Shown here: one piece after another, positions 44,838-52,951 of the stretch
How positions within the stretch are numbered: position 1 is the stretch's first letter
Layout: each line of letters begins with the position of its first letter
Assembly: GCA_039193195.1 (NCBI GenBank)
Contig: JBCCWS010000007.1
Location: 122,884-186,883 of the forward strand
Length of the DNA: 64,000 nucleotides
Direction: 5' to 3'
Source of the DNA: Pseudomonadota bacterium
GTDB taxonomy: Bacteria; Pseudomonadota; Gammaproteobacteria; Steroidobacterales; JBCBZW01
Made by a program: the position numbers and the translations under genes
Notes under the pieces: generated by a model
What the model was told of the DNA's origin: nothing
Databases searched by the model: none
The model's input: the letters and a program-made list of their open reading frames with translations, nothing else

Positions 44838-46514
44838 GTGAGCGAGCCCGGTATTCAGCCGTTTCGCGTCTTTGTCGCCAGCCCTGGCGACGTGGCAGCG
44901 GAGCGCGCCCACGTGCGCGACGCTATCGCCCGGGTGAATCAAGACCCCGAGGTGCGGGCGCGGGCAGTGATTTACGACGAGTCCTGGGACAGCACCCCGG
45001 GGCGCGACACGATGCCAGCGAATCGCGATGCGCAGGCGCATATCGAGAGCCGTACGAGCCCGGAGGAGTGTGATCTCGTCATCGGTATTCTCTGGCAACG
45101 CTTGGGGCATCCGTTGCCAGACGTGTTGACGACGGCGGGAGGGCGCAAGTGCCGCTCGGGCACGGAGCGTGAGCTCTATCTGGCCTTGGAGGCGGACCGC
45201 ACGGTGTGGGTCTGGCACAACGTGGCGAGCGCGTCGTTGGACATCAACGACCCTGACTTCGAGGAGAAGTCCGAGCAGGCGGCACGGGTCAAGCGCCTGG
45301 TACGTGAGTTCCATCCCGCCGACCGGCCGATCGAACACTACGTCAACCCGTACGATGGCGCTGACCAGTTTCAAGAAAAGATCTATACCTCTTTGCGTCG
45401 CTACGTACTCGACTGGTTGCGGAAACAGCCGCACGTGGCGACCTCGGCGCCCAAGACAGCGCCGCCCGGTCCGCCCACCACCTTGCTGGTACGCGGTCGC
45501 GACTACCCTGAGGCAGGCCCCTACCGTGGCCTCCTCGCGTACACCCGCGAGTACCCGAAGATCTTCGCGGGCCGACAGAGTGACATCGACCGTCTGGTCA
45601 AGCGCGTGATGGAGCAGGGCGGTTTCGTTCCGGTACTGGGCGCGTCGGGGTCCGGTAAGTCGTCCTTGGTGGAAGCGGGGTTGATCCCCGCGTTGGCGGC
45701 GAGCAATCCCGCTTGGCAAGCGACCCAGCAAATCTCCCCCGGGGGCATCAGCGACGACCCCTTTGTCGGCGTGGCCACCGCGTTGCGCGAATGGGCATCC
45801 ACCGCACCCGGCGGACCCCTAGCGAAACAGCTGCGGTACGCCGCCCAGTCTGAAAATGATCAGGCGTTGCGCGACGTGCTTCCCCAGTTGGAGAGGCTCC
45901 CCACGCCGCTGCTGGTGTTCATCGATCAGTTCGAAGAGCTCTTTACCGTTTGCCGCGAGTCTCATCAGCAACCGTTCGGCTGGTTACTCGCCCAGCTAGC
46001 AGCAACACCGAAGCTGTGCGTGGTCGTGACCATGCGCAACGACTTTTTCCATCGCATCGCTGATGTCCCAAGCCTACTGGAGCTGTTCGGCGCGCCCGCG
46101 ATGCTGCTGGGCCCGCCTGCGCCAGAGCAGCTGCGCGAGATCGCGACCATGCCCCTGGCGCAGGCCGGGGCGCGGCTGGATGACGAGTTGCTGGCGACGC
46201 TGTTGCGCGATGCCGGTGCTGGCCCCGGCGTGCTGCCCTTGCTCGCGTTTACGTTGGATGCGTTGTGGGAGCACTGGAGCCGGTCGCGCTCACGCTCGCG
46301 GCGTACAACACGCTCGGTGGTGTGGGCGGTGCGGTGCGTCGGCAGGCGGATACCGCCCTCGATTCCGTGGCCATGGAGCCCGCAACGCGCGAGCGCGCCT
46401 TCACCCGGCTCTTCGCAGAGCTGGTGTCCTTGGACGATGAACGTCGGCCTACGCGCCGGCGCGCGCCGTGGCCTTCGGATACGGAGACATCTGCCCTGGC
46501 CGCGGCGCTGGTGA
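44838..46514 (+). CDS. DGR target 1, 5' part: DUF4062-nSTAND1 NTPase (frameshifted)
   Basis: N-terminal half of an NLR-like protein. Residues 8-190 are DUF4062-like ('FRVFVASPGDVAAERAHV', 'ECDLVIGILWQRLG'), a domain seen in conflict systems. A nSTAND1 NTPase follows: 'YRGLLAYTREYPKIFAGRQ' near 229, Walker A 'LGASGSGKSSL' near 268, Walker B 'LLVFIDQFEELF' near 350 and 'VVVTMRNDFFHRI'. After 'LDALWEHWS' near 46280 the frame runs into nonsense, while the true sequence continues one frame over from 'PVALTLAAYNTLGG'. One missing base in a C run (AGCC for AGCCC) explains it. GTG 44838 has GGAG eight bases upstream. The 3' part is listed next. Confidence 0.85.
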   Translation: MSEPGIQPFRVFVASPGDVAAERAHVRDAIARVNQDPEVRARAVIYDESWDSTPGRDTMPANRDAQAHIESRTSPEECDLVIGILWQRLGHPLPDVLTTAGGRKCRSGTERELYLALEADRTVWVWHNVASASLDINDPDFEEKSEQAARVKRLVREFHPADRPIEHYVNPYDGADQFQEKIYTSLRRYVLDWLRKQPHVATSAPKTAPPGPPTTLLVRGRDYPEAGPYRGLLAYTREYPKIFAGRQSDIDRLVKRVMEQGGFVPVLGASGSGKSSLVEAGLIPALAASNPAWQATQQISPGGISDDPFVGVATALREWASTAPGGPLAKQLRYAAQSENDQALRDVLPQLERLPTPLLVFIDQFEELFTVCRESHQQPFGWLLAQLAATPKLCVVVTMRNDFFHRIADVPSLLELFGAPAMLLGPPAPEQLREIATMPLAQAGARLDDELLATLLRDAGAGPGVLPLLAFTLDALWEHWSRSRSRSRRTTRSVVWAVRCVGRRIPPSIPWPWSPQRASAPSPGSSQSWCPWTMNVGLRAGARRGLRIRRHLPWPRRW

Positions 46515-47656
46515 ACGCGCGGCTGTTGGTCAGCGATGGTGAGCAGGAGGGGCCTGATCGCACGCTGGAAGTGGCTCATGAGGCGCTGTTTACCCAGTGG
46601 CCGCGACTCCAGCGGTGGCTCCACGAGCGCGGCTACGACCTTTCGCTGCTGCGCCAGCTGGAACGGGACGCGCGGCGTTGGGCCGAGGCGATGGCGAGAC
46701 GGCAAGGTGATGAGCTGAGCTTGCGCTGGCACCGAGGTCGAGCGCCGGAGATTCGTCGCGCATTGAGTGCGATCACCGGCGGTGGGGTCGAGTCCTTGGG
46801 TGAGCCCATGCGCAGCTTCGTGTGCCCGCGGCGGGAGGACTGGGAGCGGGTCGACCGGCCCTTTCTTGAGCGTATCGAGCTGCGAGAGCGGGCGATGGAT
46901 TTCGCGGCGCGGGCACCGAAGGGCATGGACGTGGATGGCGATGGACTGCCGGACATCGCTTGGGTGGAGATCCCGGGCGGTGAGGTCACCCTGGAGGGCG
47001 GTGCCGGCACCTTCAGCACGCCTGCGCACTACGCCCTGGGGCGGTACCCGGTGACCTACGCACAGTTCATGGCGTTCTTGGCTGATCCGGAGTCATCGCC
47101 GGCGGGGCCGTGGTATGCGGGGCTCGATCACCCGCACGGGGATGAGCCGCCGAAGCCGACGATTCGGGAGCCTTGGCGACCGGTGGTGGGCGTGAGTTGG
47201 TACGACGCCGTCGCCTTCTGTCGCTGGCTGACGGCGCGACGTGCTGCGGTGCTCGGCGGCCAGGAGATTCGCTTGCCGACGGAATGGGAATGGGAGTGGG
47301 CCGCCAGGGGGCGGGAGGAACAGCGCGAGTTCGCTTGGGAGGGCCCTTGGGTGGACGGCTACGCGAACTTGCTCGAGCAAGAGGCAGGAACCACCTCGCC
47401 GGTGGATCTCTGCCCGCAGGGGGGTGCTCGTGATGGCATGGGCGATTGCACGGGCAATGTGGAAGAGTGGTGCTTGAACGAGTACGAAGTGGCCGACAAC
47501 CAGGCGGTGGATGGCGCGAAAGAGCGAAGCGTTCGTGGTGGCAACTGGAGCCTTGCTCGCCGATACGCGCGCTGCGCCTACCGCTACTGGAGTCATCCGT
47601 ACTTCCGCGTCATCCTCGTCGGTTTTCGGGTGTGTCGTTGCTCCCCATCTTCCTGA
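46265..47656 (+). CDS. DGR target 1, 3' part: STAND helical region and FGE/CLec variable domain
   Basis: C-terminal half of the same gene, continuing after the frameshift. It starts with the end of the nSTAND module ('LEVAHEALFTQWPRLQRWL' near residue 98). From about residue 220 it is a formylglycine-generating-enzyme (FGE-sulfatase) domain with a C-type-lectin-like fold: 'WVEIPGGEVTLEGG', 'VSWYDAVAFCRWL', 'RLPTEWEWEWAARG', 'CTGNVEEWC' and the end 'GFRVCRC'. The last 30 residues contain variable repeat 1. In DGR systems this fold displays hypervariable residues for ligand binding, here probably sensing for the NTPase. The GTG start given is only the first in frame; in an intact gene translation would come from 44838. 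Confidence 0.85.
   Translation: MGALEPVALTLAAYNTLGGVGGAVRRQADTALDSVAMEPATRERAFTRLFAELVSLDDERRPTRRRAPWPSDTETSALAAALVNARLLVSDGEQEGPDRTLEVAHEALFTQWPRLQRWLHERGYDLSLLRQLERDARRWAEAMARRQGDELSLRWHRGRAPEIRRALSAITGGGVESLGEPMRSFVCPRREDWERVDRPFLERIELRERAMDFAARAPKGMDVDGDGLPDIAWVEIPGGEVTLEGGAGTFSTPAHYALGRYPVTYAQFMAFLADPESSPAGPWYAGLDHPHGDEPPKPTIREPWRPVVGVSWYDAVAFCRWLTARRAAVLGGQEIRLPTEWEWEWAARGREEQREFAWEGPWVDGYANLLEQEAGTTSPVDLCPQGGARDGMGDCTGNVEEWCLNEYEVADNQAVDGAKERSVRGGNWSLARRYARCAYRYWSHPYFRVILVGFRVCRCSPSS
47567..47644 (+). repeat. DGR variable repeat 1 (VR1)
   Basis: 78 bases that match the template repeat except at 12 positions, all of which are adenine in the template. The variable codons give Y, Y, W, S, Y, F, V, L at the tip of the FGE domain. 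The constant end reads GTCGGTTTTCGGGTG onward and is shared by all three VRs. Confidence 0.95.
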
Positions 47657-47731
47657 ACACTGAACTGCTGAACACTTACTCCGGCTCGGCTGCCGCCGGC
47701 GTCGCGGTGACCTCAGACGTCGTGCGCAGGA

Positions 47732-47773
47732 GGCGACCTCGGGGTGCGCGTCAAGCGCACCCAGGAGGTCGCC
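47732..47773. repeat. Long hairpin downstream of target 1
   Basis: GGCGACCTC (47732-47740) with GAGGTCGCC (47765-47773) and GGGTGCGC with GCGCACCC inside, about 17 pairs. It lies 75 bases after the target 1 stop. DGR targets often need a hairpin downstream of the VR; it may serve that role or end transcription. No T run follows. Confidence 0.5.
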
Positions 47774-47894
47774 AATCTGCACTATGCGCCCGACGGCGGC
47801 AGCATCAGACCGCCAGCGTACGGACGGGACCACCCCGCGCCATCTAGTCATCCCGCAGCGGAGCTCACGAACCTTGATCGGTGAGCGGCATAGC

Positions 47895-47921
47895 GACGGC
47901 GTGCGCCGTCCGGCCTAGCCG
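47895..47921 (-). repeat. Tandem hairpins at the 3' side of the template repeat
   Basis: Read on the minus strand after the TR come CGGC/GCCG (47911-47921) and GACGGC/GCCGTC (47895-47910), 18-44 bases past the TR. They may form the 3' end of the TR RNA or a terminator. Confidence 0.4.
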
Positions 47922-47938
47922 CACGGGTGGGGAGATGT

Positions 47939-48016
47939 GGAGCAACGACACACCCGAAAACCGATGTTGATGTTGCGGTTGTTCGGATGATTCCTGTTGC
48001 GGTTGGCGCAGCGCGC
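47939..48016 (-). repeat. DGR template repeat (TR)
   Basis: 78 bases, sense on the minus strand, 73 bases after the avd stop. The variable section is built from AAC (six), AAT, AGG, CAT and ATC codons, so adenine changes can never produce a stop codon. Its end differs from the VRs just past the shared stretch (TGCTCCACATC in the TR, TGCTCCCCATC in the VRs), as expected for IMH* versus IMH. No gene is read through it, so it acts as an RNA template for cDNA copying. Confidence 0.95.
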
Positions 48017-48088
48017 CACCGGGGCGCCCCACCGACAGCTCTTCATCGGCCTGGGTAGGCTAACACCGATGATCATGCAGTTGGTGTG

Positions 48089-48442
48089 CTAGGACGGTGC
48101 TTGGGCCTGTCGCAGCCACCCGCCCAGCAAGGCGCCAACATGATCGACCAGCTTCGTCACGTGAGCGTACTGGCCATCCGTAGGCCATTGCAGGTGATGG
48201 GCCAGGCGCAGGTAAACGCGAAGGCGCTGAACGTGAGCGCTGCTGTCCTGCAGGTGCCGCAGACGAGTGTCTCCCTGGCGTGCGGCCTGGGCGAGGAGCA
48301 GGGTATCCTGCGTATCCAATGCCGCACCGATCAGGCGGGCCGTCACGTTGTCTCGAAACACACGCGGAAAGCGGGCGCACGCGGGGACTAGCCAGCTCAG
48401 TAGATCGAAGGTTCGGACCAGGATGATCATGTCGTTGGCCAT
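48089..48442 (-). CDS. avd: DGR accessory variability determinant (Avd, four-helix bundle)
   Basis: A 117-residue all-helical protein with the Avd pattern: '[20 protein letters not shown]' near residue 8, a middle helix '[19 protein letters not shown]', then '[20 protein letters not shown]' near 71 and the C-terminal '[15 protein letters not shown]'. Avd is a pentamer that binds nucleic acid and the reverse transcriptase and is required for mutagenic retrohoming in studied DGRs. Starts are ATG 48442 or 48430; GGAG lies 10 bases before the first. It is on the same strand as the TR and upstream of it, but divergent from the reverse transcriptase, with start codons only about 15 bases apart. Confidence 0.87.
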   Translation of the reverse strand: MANDMIILVRTFDLLSWLVPACARFPRVFRDNVTARLIGAALDTQDTLLLAQAARQGDTRLRHLQDSSAHVQRLRVYLRLAHHLQWPTDGQYAHVTKLVDHVGALLGGWLRQAQAPS

Positions 48443-48457
48443 GGGGCTGTCGCTCCG

Positions 48458-49480
48458 ATGTACGTGGGTGCCGCGCGCCGTGCCGCACGAGGCAAGCGCG
48501 GCCAGGCCCCCGCGGCACGTTTCGAGGCGAACTGGGGGCATCACCTCGCGACCCTGCGGCGCGACCTCGGCGAAGGCTCCTACGTCCCCGGGCGGTACGT
48601 GCACTTCCATGTGCACGAGCCGAAGTTGCTCAAGATCAGTGCAGCACCTTTTCGCGATCGAGTGGTGCATCACGCATTGTGCCAAGTCATCGAGCCGGCC
48701 TTTGAGGCACGCTTCATTGCCAACAGCTTCGCGAATCGCGTGGGCAAGGGAACTCATGCCGCCGTGGACGAGCTACAAGCACTGACCAAGCGATATCGAT
48801 ACGCGCTTCGCCTCGACGTCGTTCAGTTCTTTCCAGCGGTTGACCATGAAGTCTTGTTGAGCGAACTCCAACGGGTGGTCACCTGTGCACAAACGCGGTC
48901 ACTCATTAGACGCATCCTGGCGAGTGGTGCGGGGGTGCTGGATGACCAGTACACGCCCGTGTACTTTCCCGGCGATGACCTGTTGGCGGCGACGCGGCCG
49001 CGCGGCTTACCGATCGGCAATCTCACCTCGCAGTTCTGGGCGAACTGCTACCTCAATCCCTTCGACCACTTCGTGCGCCGCGAGCTGGGCTGCACGGCGT
49101 ACCTGCGCTATGTCGATGATCTCGCCCTATTCAGCGACAGCAAGCGCCAGCTGCAGCGTTGGCGCGAATCGATCGTCGAGCGCCTGGCGCGCTTGCGCCT
49201 GACCCTACACGAGCGTTCTGGGCAGGTGATGCCTGGTCGCTGCGGAGTGCCCTGGCTGGGCTTTGTGGTGTTCCCGACGCAGCGGCGGGTGAAGGCGCGC
49301 AAGGTGCGCCATGGGCAGCGGCGCTTGGCCGAAGTGGTGGCGGCCTATCGGGCCGGGCGGGTGAGCTTTGCGCAGCTCGATGCGTCGTTTCAAGGGTGGA
49401 TCAACCACGTGCGCTACGGCGACACGTGGGGGTTGCGCAAGCGTGTACTCTCGAACTTGGGGCAAGTGTCGCGCAGGTAG
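48458..49480 (+). CDS. DGR reverse transcriptase
   Basis: A 340-residue reverse transcriptase that copies the TR RNA to cDNA with errors at adenines. The fingers/palm signatures are '[20 protein letters not shown]' (61-80), '[17 protein letters not shown]' with catalytic D120, the DGR-type motif '[14 protein letters not shown]' (184-196, with Gln where other RTs have Pro) and '[11 protein letters not shown]' with D220 and D221. '[17 protein letters not shown]' is the thumb region. There is no maturase or endonuclease domain, so it is not a group II intron. The N-terminus '[18 protein letters not shown]' fits the family start. Start codon coordinates are good to about one base. Confidence 0.97.
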   Translation: MYVGAARRAARGKRGQAPAARFEANWGHHLATLRRDLGEGSYVPGRYVHFHVHEPKLLKISAAPFRDRVVHHALCQVIEPAFEARFIANSFANRVGKGTHAAVDELQALTKRYRYALRLDVVQFFPAVDHEVLLSELQRVVTCAQTRSLIRRILASGAGVLDDQYTPVYFPGDDLLAATRPRGLPIGNLTSQFWANCYLNPFDHFVRRELGCTAYLRYVDDLALFSDSKRQLQRWRESIVERLARLRLTLHERSGQVMPGRCGVPWLGFVVFPTQRRVKARKVRHGQRRLAEVVAAYRAGRVSFAQLDASFQGWINHVRYGDTWGLRKRVLSNLGQVSRR

Positions 49481-49491
49481 CGCGGTTCCAG

Positions 49492-49520
49492 AAAAATCGC
49501 GAGCGCCGCTTCGCGGCGAT
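49492..49520 (-). terminator. Terminator/hairpin after DGR target 2
   Basis: On the minus strand a CGCCGC-GAA-GCGGCG stem (49504-49518) is followed by a T run (49492-49496), 22 bases after the target 2 stop. It has terminator form, and its position beyond the VR also fits the hairpin needed at DGR targets. The same block follows target 3. Confidence 0.75.
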
Positions 49521-49541
49521 CAGGGAGCAGTGGTCAGTGGG

Positions 49542-52500
49542 TCAGTGTTCAGGACGATGGGGAGCAACGACACACCCGAAAACCGACGCCGATGAGGCGG
49601 TTGTCCGGATGAAACCTGAAGCGGAAGGCGCAGCGCGCCCATCGGGACGCTGCGCTTCATCGTCAACCCAGGCCGCCCCCTTCAAGGGCGCTACTTCCAA
49701 CTTGTCTGCACCGAGCGGGAGGGCGCACCACTCAGTCAACCCGCCCGCGAAGTCGAATGCCCCGGATTCGCCTCGGTCGCGCGGCCATAGCCCAACGGCT
49801 GTACAAACTCCTTGATTGCCACCTCCTGCGTTTGCCGCGGCCGGATCCCACTCATTGGCCCATGGATAGGTCTTGCTATGGGGCCCTCCTGCTGCGAGCT
49901 GCCACTGCGCTTCAGTCGGCAGCCTGACTACACACTGCAGACGCGCACTAAGCCAGCGGCAATAGGCGACGGCATCGTTCCAACTGACGCTGTCTCTAGG
50001 ATAGTTGCCTATCGCATGCCTAGCTCGGCTTGGCATCAGCTCTTTCTCTAGTCCATCCCACCAAGAGCCTTTCCCATACCCGTCTTCGGCATCTAGGAAC
50101 GCTTGGAATTGCTGATGAGTAGTCGGGTAGCAAGCGATCTCGAAGGCCGCAACCGCATGTTCGCCTTCGCCGGGAAGGTCGCTGTGCTTCTCCAGCACTA
50201 CGCTGCCCGCGGGCACCTCGATCCACTTCGGCGCGGGCAGTCCATTCGCGTCCAGGCCGATGCCAGGTCGATCGTCCAAGTGCATGAGGCCCAAGGATCG
50301 GTATACCTGCGTCAGCGCGGATGATTCTACCGGCGCTGCTAGTGAGCGCCTGGCCACGTCTTGGTAACGAGTGGCCCAGTCCCCGAGCCTGCCGCGGCGG
50401 CTGGCAATCTCCAGGCAGCGCCCGATGAGTGCCGCCTTGTAGGGTGCAGCGGCTAGCTTCTCGCCCGACACGTCGTCCGCGAGGGCCTCCAGGGCCTCCA
50501 TCGCCTGCTGCAAGCTCTCGCGTGCTTCGTAGGCAAAGCGGAACTGCAGCGTTGGGTGCCAGGCCTGCGAGTTCCCATACGCCTGAAGGCTCTCGCGTAG
50601 CGAGGTCTTGTTGACGCGCAAGCGCTCGCTCGCCAGGAAGTAGCTGAACATGAGGTGAGCGAACTCGGCCGAGTCCTGGTCGCGCGAGAAGAGCAGCCCC
50701 GAGTTGTCCAGCAAGTCTCGCAGCTTCTGGCTGGCGCTAAGTTCGGTGCTCTCATCGAAGGGTCCCTCGTCCGCGAAGCTGGTGAGTGCCGACTCGATCT
50801 CGCCGTAGGTGATACTCGCCATGGGCTGCGTGCGCGTCTGCCCGCTGTACTGGCCCGTGTGCATATCGAGGGCGATCACCTGCAGCCTGCGGTTTGCGGC
50901 CACAATGTCCCTCGTGTCGCGCTCGTAGCGGCTGTGGGGCACGCGGCTGACGATGCTCGCGTACAGGTCATGGATATCCTCAGGCAGCTGGTTGCCGTCG
51001 TAGAACTTCACGCACAGCGCGTGCAGCATCAGCGGATTGGTGCGCAGCTCGGTGAGGTCTGTCCGGGCTTCCAGTTGCGTGCGAAGGGCACTCGCCGTCT
51101 CTTGTGCCTGCGGGGGCATGGCCAGCTGGAACCACTGCTCGATGAAACCGTTCTGCAGCGGTGGCGGTAGGGGGCTGAGGTCTCGCCTGGCCAGGGGCAG
51201 CTGAGTCTCCTCGTTGCGGGAGAGGCCGTAGGGGCGGCTCGTCAGCAGCACGCGGTTCGACTGAAAGGCGCTGTCGTTGAGGGCGTTCACGAGCCCGCTG
51301 AGCAGCGCCTTGCGCGGGTACGTCGGGCGACCGTCGGGCGCTCGCCCTGCCGTCGCGACTTCGTCGACGCCATCGAGGAGCAAGAGCAGCGTACCGGCGG
51401 CGCGGTGGGCCTCAACGAGCCTACTGGTCAGCGCGCCATCAGCCCACTGCTTGCGCTCGAGCCATTCGCCCAGCGCGCTCCAAAACTGCGCTGATGACCA
51501 GTCTCGTTCCGTAGGGTTGAGCGTGTCCGCGAGGTCGCGCAGGCGAATGAGCACCGGCAAGCGTTGGCGCAAGTTGCTCGGTGATGGTTCTTGAAAAGCC
51601 TCCGGCAAGCGTTCGCTCTGCGCGCTGGGAAGTGGGATCGCCCCGCCGACCACGCCGAGCACCCAGCGGCAGAAGGTGGTCTTGCCGCTACCCGGCTGAC
51701 CGGGCACGTAGAGCGAACGCTGGTTGAGTTCGTCGAGCATGAGCGCGTGCTGTTGCCGCTCTCGATTCTTGGTGGATTCTGCTCGTTCCCCGCCGATGGT
51801 AACGGCGGGCACGTAAATCTGGGCCAGGCTGATGGTGACCCCAGCCTTGTCGTCGAGGCCGGGGTTGTCGAGCTTGGCGACCTGCTTTCGAATCCACCGT
51901 CGGTAGGCGTCGGGCACGAGCGGCGGGGAAGGATCCGTAGGGGCGGCGGTCGGCACTGCGTCTGCAGGTGGCTTGGCGAGTGGGGCCAGGGTTTGGTCTA
52001 GCTGTGCTTGGAGGGTGTCGCGGAAGGCTTCCGTGCCGCGGTAGTCAATGACGTTGATACGGTAGCCGTCTGGGTTTAGGGCGGCGAAGAAGTCGCGGCA
52101 GGCTTGCACTTGAGCGCCCCAGGCGGCGGGGTCTTTGAAGTCCGGTACGGGGTCGTGGGTACCGCGCAGCAGTAGCACCGGGGGGCGTTCTTTGCCGTTG
52201 GTGTTCGCGCCTGCCATGGCCTGGTAGAACCCCCACACGGAACCCGTGCGGTGTGTCTCTTCGGGCTCGGGTAGGCGTTCGGCGGCGGGCCACTCGGGGT
52301 AGTCCCGCGCCGGTAGCGGGGTGCCGACTCGGGACCAGAAGATGAACACCGCCAGGTCGCATTCCGAGGGCTTCGGGAGGTTTTCCTCGATGGCCTTCTG
52401 TGGGCTCACCCAGGCGATTCTAGGGTAGGCGGTTTGATCCCAGGTGATGGCCTCGAAGCGCTGGCCACGGTAGTGCGGACTGCTGTTGAGGTTATCGATC

Positions 52501-52592
52501 AGTTGGCGGGCGATCTTGCGCTCCTCTCCGACATCCGACGGGGAGCCTATGAAGATTCGTAGTAGATTGACGGTGGAGCCTGCCTGAGACAT
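49542..52592 (-). CDS. DGR target 2: DUF4062-NACHT-FGE protein, frame-shifted at VR
   Basis: A 1016-residue NLR-like protein. Order: DUF4062-like domain ('LLRIFIGSPSDVGEERKIA', 'CDLAVFIFWSRVG', about 10-205); NACHT NTPase ('LYVPGQPGSGKTTFCRW' Walker A near 298, 'LLLLLDGVDEV' Walker B near 403, 'VLLTSRPYG' sensor); helical linker; FGE-sulfatase domain from about 780 ('WIEVPAGSVVLEK', 'DSVSWNDAVAYCRWL', 'RLPTEAQWQLAAGG'). The last 32 residues are out of frame: a missing G in a GGGG run at the VR start shifts reading. With that base restored, the end is 'ARCAFRFRFHPDN' to 'GFRVCRCSPSS' and the stop is at 49549. ATG 52592 is preferred over GTG 52601. Paralogue of target 3. Confidence 0.9.
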   Translation of the reverse strand: MSQAGSTVNLLRIFIGSPSDVGEERKIARQLIDNLNSSPHYRGQRFEAITWDQTAYPRIAWVSPQKAIEENLPKPSECDLAVFIFWSRVGTPLPARDYPEWPAAERLPEPEETHRTGSVWGFYQAMAGANTNGKERPPVLLLRGTHDPVPDFKDPAAWGAQVQACRDFFAALNPDGYRINVIDYRGTEAFRDTLQAQLDQTLAPLAKPPADAVPTAAPTDPSPPLVPDAYRRWIRKQVAKLDNPGLDDKAGVTISLAQIYVPAVTIGGERAESTKNRERQQHALMLDELNQRSLYVPGQPGSGKTTFCRWVLGVVGGAIPLPSAQSERLPEAFQEPSPSNLRQRLPVLIRLRDLADTLNPTERDWSSAQFWSALGEWLERKQWADGALTSRLVEAHRAAGTLLLLLDGVDEVATAGRAPDGRPTYPRKALLSGLVNALNDSAFQSNRVLLTSRPYGLSRNEETQLPLARRDLSPLPPPLQNGFIEQWFQLAMPPQAQETASALRTQLEARTDLTELRTNPLMLHALCVKFYDGNQLPEDIHDLYASIVSRVPHSRYERDTRDIVAANRRLQVIALDMHTGQYSGQTRTQPMASITYGEIESALTSFADEGPFDESTELSASQKLRDLLDNSGLLFSRDQDSAEFAHLMFSYFLASERLRVNKTSLRESLQAYGNSQAWHPTLQFRFAYEARESLQQAMEALEALADDVSGEKLAAAPYKAALIGRCLEIASRRGRLGDWATRYQDVARRSLAAPVESSALTQVYRSLGLMHLDDRPGIGLDANGLPAPKWIEVPAGSVVLEKHSDLPGEGEHAVAAFEIACYPTTHQQFQAFLDAEDGYGKGSWWDGLEKELMPSRARHAIGNYPRDSVSWNDAVAYCRWLSARLQCVVRLPTEAQWQLAAGGPHSKTYPWANEWDPAAANAGGGNQGVCTAVGLWPRDRGESGAFDFAGGLTEWCALPLGADKLEVAPLKGAAWVDDEAQRPDGRAAPSASGFIRTTASSASVFGCVVAPHRPEH
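49561..49638 (-). repeat. DGR variable repeat 2 (VR2)
   Basis: 78 bases differing from the TR at 12 positions, all template adenines. If read in the ancestral frame the variable codons give F, F, R, F, H, D, N, L, I, G, V. In the present gene it is read one frame off. Confidence 0.95.
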
Positions 52593-52620
52593 GCGGGGCA
52601 CTCTTGAATATACGTTTTGC

Positions 52621-52783
52621 TAGTGTGCTGTCCCAGAAGTTCGTTGAAAAATACGCGGGTACTTTTCGCCCCTGAGTACGTTGCTCCTCCTCCCGTGGGG
52701 CCTGCCACACTCGTCGTCGCGCCGCACCCAGGAACGAAAAGCCCCGTGCGTGTTTTTCAACGAACTTCTGGGACAGCACACTA
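52621..52783. mobile_element. MITE-like element with TA-flanked inverted repeats
   Basis: About 159 bases flanked by TA at both ends. The terminal inverted repeats are about 29 bases and nearly perfect, starting GTGTGCTGTCCCAGAAGTTC and running into TTGAAAAA. Weaker pairing continues inwards. No coding frame fits a transposase. TA target duplications and this size suit a non-autonomous IS630/Tc1-mariner-type element, though the family is inferred. It sits in the 360-base gap just upstream of target 2, so it could alter its promoter. Confidence 0.8.
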
Positions 52784-52893
52784 GCCTATCGGGTTGTCGA
52801 GTGATCGACGAGAGGGTTTGTGATGCATACGGCTTAAGCATCATTGGATGCGTCGGCGGTCTTGACACGGGTTGCTGTGGGCGGTGCGTTTCC

Positions 52894-52921
52894 AAAAAAT
52901 CGCGAGCGCCGCTTCGCGGCG
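52894..52921 (-). terminator. Terminator/hairpin after DGR target 3
   Basis: The same CGCCGC-GAA-GCGGCG stem as after target 2 (52907-52921), followed by a six-base T run on the minus strand (52894-52899). The surrounding 75 bases of the two 3' flanks are nearly identical. Confidence 0.75.
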
Positions 52922-52951
52922 GTCAGGGAGCGGTGGTCAGTGGATCAGTGT

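Noticed and set aside
47093..47851. Minus-strand 252-residue frame over the end of target 1
   Set aside because: Shadow of the FGE domain; Arg/Pro-rich and without a ribosome site.
48086..48391. Plus-strand 101-residue frame opposite avd
   Set aside because: It is antisense to avd, whose helical pattern and GGW ending are clear on the minus strand.
48458..49480. Group II intron or retron reverse transcriptase
   Set aside because: The IGNLTSQ motif, short length, lack of maturase domain, and the TR/VR/Avd context fit only a DGR.
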